Positions 5,854-11,952 of a stretch of DNA of 11,952 nucleotides are shown piece after piece. The number at the start of each line of letters is the position of its first letter. The first letter of the stretch is position 1. The position numbers were made by a program, and so were the translations under genes. The notes beneath the pieces are model-generated. The model was given only the letters and a program-made list of their open reading frames with translations, was not told the DNA's origin and did no database searches. Source of the DNA: PALSA-911 sp043742865 (GTDB lineage: Bacteria; Pseudomonadota; Alphaproteobacteria; Acetobacterales; Acetobacteraceae); assembly GCA_043742865.1 (NCBI GenBank), contig JAYTXR010000224.1, positions 1-11,952 of the forward strand, read 5' to 3'.

Positions 5854-8167
5854 AGCCGCGCTCCGGCGGTTGCCCGGCGAGGACGCGACGGTTTCCGGCC
5901 GCCATGCCGCCCGTGGCATGGCGCTACTGGCGGATGGGCGGGCGAACGAGGCACGGACGGCGCTGCGCCTGGCCATTGCCGGCAAGGACGCCAATCCCGC
6001 GACGCTGCTTAACCTCGCTTTGGCGGAGGCGGCGATGGGCAATGCCGCTCGCGCCCAGGACCTGATCCAGGCGTTGCAGGAAAGCCACCCGGACTGGGAC
6101 GAACCCTGGCTGCGCCAGGCCGAATTCCTCCGCGCCGCGGGCCAGCACGACGAAGCCGAACCGGCGTACGAACGCACGCTGGGGGTCAACCCGACGCGGA
6201 GGGAGGCATTGCTGGGCCTTGCGGCCCTGCGGCTCCAGCGCCGGGACGGCGCGGGCGCCCAGGCTTTGCTGCTGCGCTGCTGCGCCGTCGCGCCGGACCA
6301 CGCGCAGGCCTGGGACGCGCTCGGCCTGGCATTGCGGCTGACCGGGGACCCCGCATCGGCCGAGGCCGCCTTCGCGCAAGCCCATATCCTGGCGCCGGGA
6401 GTTCTGGACTACGCGCTGCACCGGGTGGATGCGGCGCTGGAAGCGGGCAACACGGCGGCCGAACTCGCCCGGCTGGAGCTGGCCGGGGCCGCCAACCCGC
6501 TGGACCCGGTGGCGCCGACCGCGCGCGGCATCCTGCTCGACCGGCTCGGAAGGCGCGAAGACGCGATCTGCGCGCTGCAGACCGCGACCGCCCTGGCGCC
6601 GGATGCGCCGCTGCCCGCCGCCTTCCTCGGCGGCCTGCTGGCCCGTTCCCATCGGGGCCGCGAAGCCGAACGCGCCCTGGTCCACGCCATCTCGCTCGAT
6701 CCCGGCAATTCGCAGCTGCAGAACGACCACGCCACGGTGCTGATGCGCCTGCACCGCCATGCGGAGGCGAAGCAGGCGCTCGAAGCCCTGATCGCGCGCG
6801 ACGGGCCGGACGTGACCGCGCTCTGCAACCTCGCCAATGTTTTGGTTTCGTTGGGTCTGCAGGACCAGGCCGTGGCCATCGCCCGCCAGGCGATCGCGCT
6901 GGCACCGGAGGCGCATCTGCCGTGGCGGGCGCTGTGCAACACCTTGCCGTATCACGAAACGATCGGCGGCGCGGAATTGCTGGCAGCGCTTGGCCGATGC
7001 GCCGCCCTGCTGGCGCGTTCGCCAGGTGGGGACTTGCCCAACACCGGCGAGCCGGATCGGCGGCTGCGCGTCGGACTGCTATCTGGCAGCCTGCGAACCC
7101 ACCCGGTCGGCTGGCTCACCATCGCCGGGCTGGAAACCCTGGACCCGCGGAAGTTCGACCTGATCTGCCTGGGGCACGATGCGGCGCCCGACCCGATCGC
7201 GCTGCGCTTCGGCGCGATCGCCTCGGCCTGGCACGCCACCGACGGGCTGGACGACATAGCCCTTTGCCAGCTGGCCCGCGATCTGCGCATCGACATCCTG
7301 ATCGACCTTGGCGGCTATGGCGATACCGGCCGGCTTCCCGCCTGTTCGCGCCGGTTGGCCCCGGTGCAGATCAAATGGGTCGGCATGCAGAACCACAGCA
7401 CCGGCCTGGCGGAGATGGACTGGTTCATCACCGACCGCTGGGAAACCCCGGCCGAGTTGACGCCCCACTACAGCGAGCGGCTGCTGGTCCTGCAAGACGG
7501 TTACATTTGCTACAGCCCGCCGCCCCATGCCCCCGATATCGTCGGGCTTCCCGCGCTGGAAAACGGTTTCATCACGTTCGGGTGCTTCAACAACCTGGCC
7601 AAGATCACCCCCCGGGTCATCGCCATTTGGTCCCAGGTCCTGCATCGCGTGCCCGGCTCGCGCCTGGTGCTGAAAACCCACCAATTCGCCGACCCGCCGA
7701 CCTGCGAGCGGGTGCTGGCCGGGTTTGCCGCGCACGGCATCGCCGATTCGCGGCTGACGCTGCAGGGCGCTTCGGCGCATCGGGCGTTCCTGGCCGAATA
7801 TAACCGGATCGATCTGGTGCTGGACCCGTTCCCATACTCGGGCGGCCTGACCACCTGCGAGGCGCTGTGGATGGGGGTGCCGACCGTCACGCTGCCCGGT
7901 GAAACCTTCGCCTCCCGCCATTCCGCCAGCCATATGAGCAATGCCGGGCTAGAGGACTGGATCGCGACGGATCTTTCCCATTATGTCGAACTGGCGGTGG
8001 CGAAATCGGCTGATCCCACCGCGCTGGCTTGCCTGCGCGCGGGGCTTCGGACCCAAATGAAGCTCAGCCCGCTGTGCGACGCGCCGCGGTTCGGGCTCAG
8101 CCTGGGCCGGGCTTTGCGTCATGCCTGGCAGCACTGGTGCGTCAACGCAACATTGGACCGGCCATGA
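5846..8167 (+). CDS. TPR-GT41 glycosyltransferase (SPINDLY/OGT-like), probable flagellin glycosyltransferase, FlmG-like
   Basis: This is a 773-residue cytoplasmic glycosyltransferase. I start it at the ATG at 5846, overlapping the methyltransferase stop by 8 bp; the frame is open further upstream but that reads inside the previous gene and looks like shadow sequence. Residues about 15-390 are TPR-type repeats. Residues about 405-765 are a GT41 catalytic domain: RVGLLSGSLRTHPVGW (His419 aligns with human OGT His498), ILIDLGGYGDTGRLPACSRR, APVQIKWVG, FGCFNNLAKITPRVIAIWSQ (Lys586 aligns with OGT Lys842), and DPFPYSGGLTTCEALWMGVP followed by TVTLPGETFASR. The nucleotide-binding Asp925 of human OGT is Glu672 here. 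TPR plus GT41 beside flagellin is the arrangement of Caulobacter FlmG, which glycosylates flagellin with pseudaminic acid; no pseudaminic acid genes are in this window. Donor and acceptor are therefore inferred. Confidence 0.88.
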   Translation: MAEAALRRLPGEDATVSGRHAARGMALLADGRANEARTALRLAIAGKDANPATLLNLALAEAAMGNAARAQDLIQALQESHPDWDEPWLRQAEFLRAAGQHDEAEPAYERTLGVNPTRREALLGLAALRLQRRDGAGAQALLLRCCAVAPDHAQAWDALGLALRLTGDPASAEAAFAQAHILAPGVLDYALHRVDAALEAGNTAAELARLELAGAANPLDPVAPTARGILLDRLGRREDAICALQTATALAPDAPLPAAFLGGLLARSHRGREAERALVHAISLDPGNSQLQNDHATVLMRLHRHAEAKQALEALIARDGPDVTALCNLANVLVSLGLQDQAVAIARQAIALAPEAHLPWRALCNTLPYHETIGGAELLAALGRCAALLARSPGGDLPNTGEPDRRLRVGLLSGSLRTHPVGWLTIAGLETLDPRKFDLICLGHDAAPDPIALRFGAIASAWHATDGLDDIALCQLARDLRIDILIDLGGYGDTGRLPACSRRLAPVQIKWVGMQNHSTGLAEMDWFITDRWETPAELTPHYSERLLVLQDGYICYSPPPHAPDIVGLPALENGFITFGCFNNLAKITPRVIAIWSQVLHRVPGSRLVLKTHQFADPPTCERVLAGFAAHGIADSRLTLQGASAHRAFLAEYNRIDLVLDPFPYSGGLTTCEALWMGVPTVTLPGETFASRHSASHMSNAGLEDWIATDLSHYVELAVAKSADPTALACLRAGLRTQMKLSPLCDAPRFGLSLGRALRHAWQHWCVNATLDRP

Positions 8168-8820
8168 ACCCATCCGCACGGACCGCCGAATTTTCCTCCG
8201 CCCGATACTGGGAAGCCCGCTACATCCAGGGAGGTCATTCCGGATCTGGATCGTGCGGGATTCTGGCAGACTACAAAAGCGCCTTCCTCAACTTCTTCAT
8301 CCAATCCAATCAAATCGCGTCGATATTGGATTTCGGCTGCGGCGACGGCAACCTGCTGTCGTTGCTGCACCCCCCGGCCTATACCGGCGTGGATGTCTCG
8401 CCCACCTCACTCGCCGCCTGTGCCAGGCGCTTCGGCACCCGGCCGAACCTCCGCTTCCGGCTGTTCGACGAACTCGAACCCACCGATCGCGCCGAGCTTT
8501 CGCTCTCCATCGACGTGATCTACCATTTGATCGAAGACAGCGTCTTCAACCGCTACCTGGAAGCGCTGTTCGCCCGCTCCCACCGGTTCGTAATCCTCTA
8601 CGCCAGCAACACCGATCAGTCCTGCCCGGACGCGCATGTCCGCCATCGCCGCTTCACCGATGCTGTCATCCGCAACTTCCCGGATTGGCGGCTGGCCGCC
8701 CATCTGCCTAATCCGCACGCCTACAGGCCGGATGCGCCGAACAGCACGTCGTTCGCCGATTTCTTCGTTTACGCCAAAGCCGCCGCCTGCGAACCCTGCA
8801 TCCTGACCATTCCAGGCTGA
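8164..8820 (+). CDS. Small class I SAM-dependent methyltransferase
   Basis: The start is the ATG at 8164, overlapping the GT41 stop as ATGA, giving 218 residues. Upstream in-frame starts lie inside the GT41 gene. Motif I is ILDFGCGDGNLLSLL (Asp56 onward), the acidic residue ending strand 2 is in YTGVDVSPTSL (Asp77), and the strand-4 region LSLSIDVIYHLIEDSVFNRY contains the D-V-IYHL-ED pattern seen in many bacterial methyltransferases of the Methyltransf_11/23 type. A later HRFVILYASN is the usual fifth strand. There is no TPR region, signal peptide or membrane segment. Being the last gene of the cassette, it may methylate the sugar added by the GT41 enzyme, or flagellin itself; the substrate cannot be read from the sequence. 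A hairpin follows 5 bp after the stop. Confidence 0.85.
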   Translation: MNPSARTAEFSSARYWEARYIQGGHSGSGSCGILADYKSAFLNFFIQSNQIASILDFGCGDGNLLSLLHPPAYTGVDVSPTSLAACARRFGTRPNLRFRLFDELEPTDRAELSLSIDVIYHLIEDSVFNRYLEALFARSHRFVILYASNTDQSCPDAHVRHRRFTDAVIRNFPDWRLAAHLPNPHAYRPDAPNSTSFADFFVYAKAAACEPCILTIPG

Positions 8821-8825
8821 ATCCA

Positions 8826-8853
8826 GAACGGCCAGAGCAGCCCCTGGCCGTTC
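8826..8853 (+). terminator. Perfect 10-bp hairpin after the methyltransferase gene
   Basis: GAACGGCCAG (8826-8835) and CTGGCCGTTC (8844-8853) pair perfectly around an 8-base loop, starting 5 bp after the stop of the last flagellar-block gene. No T-run follows (GATATTCC), so it is a candidate terminator or 3'-end stabiliser rather than a textbook intrinsic terminator. Confidence 0.55.
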
Positions 8854-8860
8854 GATATTC

Positions 8861-9022
8861 CTGGGCTCATACCAACCGGCGGAAAGATTGACTCGTCCTG
8901 CCTGGGCTTGTCCCAGGCATCCACGGCTTTCTCGTGGCCGGTAAAGCCGTGGATGGCCGGCACAGGGCCGGCCATGACGGTCGCACAAGGGTCAGCCATT
9001 TCGCGGGTTGGTATAAGACCAG
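8861..9022. mobile_element. MITE/REP-like palindromic intergenic element
   Basis: The ends are imperfect inverted repeats: 8861-8877 (CTGGGCTCATACCAACC) and 9006-9022 (GGTTGGTATAAGACCAG) match at 15 of 17 positions, including nine perfect inner positions. Inside are three perfect hairpins: TGCCTGGG/CCCAGGCA (8899-8906 and 8912-8919), ATCCACGGCTTT/AAAGCCGTGGAT (8919-8930 and 8943-8954) and ATGGCCGGC/GCCGGCCAT (8953-8961 and 8967-8975). On the - strand the inner part reads as peptide VMAGPVPAIHGF, and on the other side of the stem as a PGTSPG-type phrase. From memory these recur as spurious peptides across Alphaproteobacteria, a sign of a high-copy repeat. It has no gene of its own and no clear target-site duplication. 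With the hairpin at 8826, this accounts for the gene-free gap 8821-9045. Confidence 0.7.
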
Positions 9023-9045
9023 CGGAGGTCCAGAGCCCGGCCTTT

Positions 9046-9621
9046 CTACTTTCGAAGCGGCGCCAAATCCTGCTGCAGCACCGCCGCCTTCGCCGCTCTG
9101 GGCACATCCGGCAATATCCAATCGCGCAGCGAACGCCTGGCCTGGAATTCCAGCTCCACGTTCATGCGGTCCATCATCGTCTTGGTCAGGTCATACAGCG
9201 CCGCCGGCAGATCGCCGATCTCGCCGGTGCGGCGCTGGGCAACCTCGGCGGTGGCGAAACCGGCGCGGCGGTCGTCGGAGGTGTAGACATCCAGCTGCAC
9301 CGCCAGCCGCCCCGAGATCTCGTCGCGACCCCGCAGCAGCGAGGCATCCTTGATGACCAGGACCGCTCGCCCGCTGCCGCCGAACGCCTTCAGCCGATCA
9401 CCCGCCATCTGCCGCAGCGCCATGACCGGCGGGATCGGCGCGCGTTCGCTTACGTCATCGCGGCTGGCCGGCACGAAGCGGTTGTCGATCTCGATTGCGG
9501 CCACGTTCAGCCGGATTTGCGGCAAATAATCATAGCTCAGGGGCGGGAAGTCCCGCGGCTTGCCGCCACCGCCACAGGAAGCGAGGGTCAGCACCAGCAT
9601 CAACATCGCCAGGCGGTTCAC
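9046..9621 (-). CDS. Predicted lipoprotein of unknown function
   Basis: The protein is 191 residues. It begins with a short signal peptide (MNRLAMLMLVLTLASC) ending in the lipobox LASC, with Cys16 as the predicted lipidated residue, followed by a Gly-rich linker. There is no Asp directly after the Cys, so outer-membrane sorting is likely but not proven. The mature part is a soluble domain with SYDYLPQIRLNVAAIEIDNR, a segment RAVLVIKDASLLRG, and a likely strand LAVQLDVYTSDDRRAGFATA; the C-terminus is helical (LYDLTKTMMDRMNVELEF). I do not recognise the family by name. The start codon is GTG and overlaps the hslO stop as GTGA (9618-9621), so it is probably translated together with hslO, though no functional link to Hsp33 is evident. 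Confidence 0.8.
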   Translation of the reverse strand: MNRLAMLMLVLTLASCGGGGKPRDFPPLSYDYLPQIRLNVAAIEIDNRFVPASRDDVSERAPIPPVMALRQMAGDRLKAFGGSGRAVLVIKDASLLRGRDEISGRLAVQLDVYTSDDRRAGFATAEVAQRRTGEIGDLPAALYDLTKTMMDRMNVELEFQARRSLRDWILPDVPRAAKAAVLQQDLAPLRK

Positions 9622-10601
9622 GCGCGATGCTCCGCTGTGTCGATGCCGGGGGCCGGCTTGCCGCGCACGGCCTGGCGGGGAAACCGGAAATCGTAGTTGC
9701 AGAATTCGCAGGTCATGACGATGTCGCTCTCCACGGCCATATGATCGAGATCGTCGGCCGGAAACGTCTCCAGCAGGCCCGACAGCTTGGCGCGCGAACA
9801 GCGGCAGCCATAGGACAGCGCGCGGGAGCGGTCGGTTGCCACCCCTTCGGTATGGAACAGCCGATACAGCAGCTGGTCCGGCGGCAATTCGTCGTCGAGC
9901 AGTTCGCCATCGGCCAGCGTCCCGGCGAGGATCTTCGCGGTGCGCCAGCTCTCCTGCTGCTGCTCGTCATCCAGGGAGGCGTCGATGCCGCCATCGCCGG
10001 CGACCCGCTCCAGGATCAGCGCGCCGGCGCGCCAGCCAAATTCGGTCCGCTCGCAGGCGAGGTGCACGAAGCAGCGCAGCTGTTCGGAGGTTTCGAAATA
10101 GTGCAGCGCCATCTGCGCCAGGCTGCCGCCGACGATCGAGACGATGCCCTGGTGGCGTTCCCGGTCCGATCCCTGATCGACGCTGAACGCCAGATAGCCG
10201 CCGCCCAGCAGCGCATCGGCCGCCGGTTTCGCGCCGTCGCGCAGCAATCCGTCGAGACGCTCGGCCTCCACGCGGCTATAGCCACGCAGCTCCCCGGTAT
10301 CGGTGCAATCGGCCAGCAGCATCGGCACCGGGCCGTCGCCCTTGGCATGCAGGCTGAACGAGCCCTGAAATTTCAGGCCCGACGCCAAACCGGCCACCAG
10401 CGCCAGCGCCTGGCCGGTCAGGCGGGTGACCGGCTCGGGTCTGGCATGGCGGGTCAGCAGGCTATCGGCCAGCGCGCCGAGCCGCACCAGCCGCCCGCGC
10501 ACCGGGCGGCCCGGCAGAAAGAACGGCGTGACGCCGCGCGGCACCACGATATGGGGGACGGGGGGACGATCTTTATCCAGGAAGGCGGGCGTGTCGGACA
10601 T
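9618..10601 (-). CDS. hslO: Hsp33 redox-regulated molecular chaperone
   Basis: Hsp33 is a cytoplasmic holdase chaperone switched on by oxidative unfolding of its zinc-binding C-terminus. I start it at the ATG at 10601 (327 residues, MSDTPAFLDKDRPPVP); the frame is open up to 11138 but that extension runs through the neighbouring dioxygenase gene in another frame and is not family-like. The zinc-switch cysteines are present: CRC at 266-268 and CEFC at 298-301, giving CxC-X29-CxxC, within the usual family spacing. Other family features are the RGRLVRLG segment near the N-terminus (usually 'vRg..v.l'), LKFQGSFSLHAKGDGPVPML (usually 'l.lq..G.GpV..l..e') and DELPPDQLLYRLFHTEGV (usually 'LL..LfhE..v'). 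The length is slightly longer than the roughly 290-residue E. coli protein. The ribosome binding site is weak. The stop overlaps the lipoprotein start by 4 bp. Confidence 0.95.
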   Translation of the reverse strand: MSDTPAFLDKDRPPVPHIVVPRGVTPFFLPGRPVRGRLVRLGALADSLLTRHARPEPVTRLTGQALALVAGLASGLKFQGSFSLHAKGDGPVPMLLADCTDTGELRGYSRVEAERLDGLLRDGAKPAADALLGGGYLAFSVDQGSDRERHQGIVSIVGGSLAQMALHYFETSEQLRCFVHLACERTEFGWRAGALILERVAGDGGIDASLDDEQQQESWRTAKILAGTLADGELLDDELPPDQLLYRLFHTEGVATDRSRALSYGCRCSRAKLSGLLETFPADDLDHMAVESDIVMTCEFCNYDFRFPRQAVRGKPAPGIDTAEHRA

Positions 10602-10666
10602 AGACCCAAGATAGGGCGAGTCGCACCGCAGAGGAATGCCCGAAGTAGCCCCTCGGCGTGGCTTGC

Positions 10667-11542
10667 CTATACCGGCACGTCGCCGCGGATGGTGATGCGG
10701 TGCATCAGCCGCGTGCCGGCGGGGTAGTCGTTGATGGCGAAGTGCTGGGTGCAGCGGTTGTCCCAGAACGCCAGCGCGCCTGCGGACCAGCTGAACCGGC
10801 AGGTGAATTCCGGCCGGGTGGAATGGCGCGTCAGGAAATCGATCAGCGGCTGGCTTTCTTCCTCGGTCATGCCTTCGAAGCGGTTCACATGGCTGCCGAT
10901 ATACAGCGCGCGGCGGCCGGTGGCGGGATGGGTCCGCACCAGCGGGTGGGTAGAGTTGGTTTGCAGATCGCCGGGATCGATGACCTGCACCGTCGTCAGG
11001 CGGTCGGCGTAGAATTCGCGGCGGGATTTGCCGCCGTATTTCTTCGTCCCCTCGCCCATGGCGACCACTTTCAGCGGATCGATCATCCGGCGCATGGCGT
11101 CCGACAATGTCTCGTAGGCCAGGTACTGATTGGTCCACATCGTGTCACCGCCGTATTCCGGCACCTTCAGCGCATAGAGCATGGTGCCCATGGCCGGCTT
11201 CGGCGCGAACATCTGGTCGGTATGCCAGGAGCCGCCGAAATTGCGTTTATCGGCTTCAGCTTTCTTGATTTCCAGGATTTCCGGGTAGTCGGGAATGCCG
11301 GCGACGAACGGATGCAGATGGATATCGCCCCAGCGCCGCGCAAACGCCAGTTGCTGGCCGGGGGTGAGGCTCTGGTTGCGCAGGAAGATGACAAGATTGT
11401 CGTGCAGCGCGCTGCGCAATTCGCCCAGCTGTTCGTCGGAGAGGTCCTGCGACAGATCCACCCCGGTGATTTCCGCCCCCAGCGCGCCGGAGATCTGGTG
11501 CGTTTCGATGTGGCGGTAGCGTGCGTTCCCCAAGCCATCCAT
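10667..11542 (-). CDS. TauD/TfdA-family Fe(II)/2-oxoglutarate dioxygenase
   Basis: These enzymes hydroxylate a small substrate using 2-oxoglutarate and O2; taurine is the classic TauD substrate, but specificity cannot be read here, so I give no symbol. Numbered from the ATG at 11542 (291 residues, close to the 283 of E. coli TauD), the iron-binding triad is His107 and Asp109 in SWHTDQMF and His267 in CTQHFAIND. Arg282 in RLMHRITIRGD is the expected 2-oxoglutarate-binding arginine, 15 residues after the last His as in TauD. I prefer 11542 because an AGGGGGA ribosome binding site lies about 8 bases upstream; an alternative ATG at 11563 would add seven residues. It is 32 bp downstream of the oxidase-fold gene (12 bp if the alternative start is used) and may share its transcript. 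There is a 65-bp gap before hslO. Confidence 0.93.
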   Translation of the reverse strand: MDGLGNARYRHIETHQISGALGAEITGVDLSQDLSDEQLGELRSALHDNLVIFLRNQSLTPGQQLAFARRWGDIHLHPFVAGIPDYPEILEIKKAEADKRNFGGSWHTDQMFAPKPAMGTMLYALKVPEYGGDTMWTNQYLAYETLSDAMRRMIDPLKVVAMGEGTKKYGGKSRREFYADRLTTVQVIDPGDLQTNSTHPLVRTHPATGRRALYIGSHVNRFEGMTEEESQPLIDFLTRHSTRPEFTCRFSWSAGALAFWDNRCTQHFAINDYPAGTRLMHRITIRGDVPV

Positions 11543-11574
11543 TGTGCGGTCCCCCTGACCCATTTGGCCGGCGC

Positions 11575-11952
11575 TCAGCCCATCACCTGCGCCGCGTCCG
11601 GCGTGATCTCGTAGATCACCCGGACATCGCCGGGTTGGCTATACGGATATTTGTCCTTGCCGAGGTATTTTTTCGCCAGGCTGTCGATATGCGCGTCGGC
11701 GCCGGTTTCGCTGACCGAGCTGACATGGCCACGGATCTGGATGTAGCGATAGGGATTGTCGGGATCGAGGATCGCCAGCGCCACCTTGGCGCCCTCGTGC
11801 ATGGTGCGCGCCTTCACCCGGCCTTTCGCGGTGTTCATCCGGACCACCCCCTGGGTGTAGTCGAACCACACCGGCGTCACCTGCGGCGAGCCGTCCGCCA
11901 TCGTGGTGGCCAGATTGGCGAAGGCTTTCTTGCCGGTCAGCAGATCGAGGAA
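11575..11952 (-). CDS. PPOX-class pyridoxamine 5'-phosphate oxidase-fold protein, 5' partial
   Basis: This is a split-barrel flavin/F420-binding type protein of the PPOX class; many members have unknown or broad activity and are not true PdxH. The frame is open to the right edge of the window, reading FLDLLTGKKAFANLATTMAD then GSPQVTPVWFDYTQG, so the N-terminal few residues are outside; an internal ATG at 11901 is not the real start. The family signature is clear: 'FA.LAT...DGSPQVTPVWFDY' followed by VRMNTAKGRVKARTMHEG, VALAILDPDNPYRYIQIRGH and a C-terminal RVIYEITPDAAQV, as in the PPOX class group that includes Rv1155-like F420-dependent enzymes. The visible part is 125 residues, near full length for this family. 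Cofactor choice (FMN or F420) cannot be decided here. It lies just upstream of the dioxygenase on the same strand. Confidence 0.88.
   Translation of the reverse strand, partial: FLDLLTGKKAFANLATTMADGSPQVTPVWFDYTQGVVRMNTAKGRVKARTMHEGAKVALAILDPDNPYRYIQIRGHVSSVSETGADAHIDSLAKKYLGKDKYPYSQPGDVRVIYEITPDAAQVMG

Noticed and set aside
8821..9045. CRISPR array
   Set aside because: The repeats here are inverted, not evenly spaced direct repeats, and no cas genes are present.
8908..9696. + strand frame of 262 codons starting in the palindromic element
   Set aside because: It starts inside the repeat and then runs antisense through the lipoprotein gene and the end of hslO; its composition is typical of a shadow frame.
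10602..11138. N-terminal extension of the hslO frame
   Set aside because: It overlaps the dioxygenase gene in another frame, has an Arg/Pro-rich shadow composition, and Hsp33 homology begins after the ATG at 10601.
10658..11614. Long + strand reading frame (318 codons) opposite the dioxygenase
   Set aside because: The opposite strand carries a TauD-family enzyme with all catalytic residues; this frame shows no recognisable domain.

Overview
The window comes from a GC-rich, flagellated alphaproteobacterium. The FlbT/FlaF pair next to flagellin is typical of Alphaproteobacteria, and the intergenic repeat at 8861-9022 has the look of repeats common in that class. A member of Rhodospirillales/Acetobacteraceae is my best guess, but that rests on general sequence character only.

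The first 8.8 kb is all on the + strand and is a flagellar filament locus. It starts inside flgK (hook-filament junction protein 1), which overlaps flgL (junction protein 3) by ATGA. A 110-bp gap containing a small hairpin leads into a short flagellin gene, which is closed by a strong intrinsic terminator. After it come flbT and flaF (flagellin expression regulators, overlapping by 13 bp). Three tightly packed genes follow that look like a modification cassette: a TPR-SAM methyltransferase fusion, a TPR-GT41 (SPINDLY/O-GlcNAc-transferase-like) glycosyltransferase resembling the flagellin glycosyltransferase FlmG of Caulobacter, and a small stand-alone SAM methyltransferase. These three overlap one another (8 bp, then 4 bp), so they are probably co-translated. 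The simplest reading is that the GT41 enzyme glycosylates the neighbouring flagellin and that one or both methyltransferases methylate the glycan or the protein.

Between 8821 and 9045 there is no gene. This gap holds a 10-bp perfect hairpin and a roughly 162-bp MITE/REP-like element with imperfect terminal inverted repeats (15 of 17 matching) and three nested perfect hairpins. It separates the flagellar block from a run of genes on the - strand.

The - strand block, read from right to left, contains the 3' part of a pyridoxamine-phosphate-oxidase-fold protein, a TauD/TfdA-family Fe(II)/2-oxoglutarate dioxygenase, hslO (redox chaperone Hsp33), and a small unrecognised lipoprotein whose GTG start overlaps the hslO stop. 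These are ordinary metabolic and stress genes with no evident link to the flagellum.

The most interesting content is the methyltransferase-GT41-methyltransferase cassette attached to flagellin/flbT/flaF, and in particular the methyltransferase that carries its own N-terminal TPR array.
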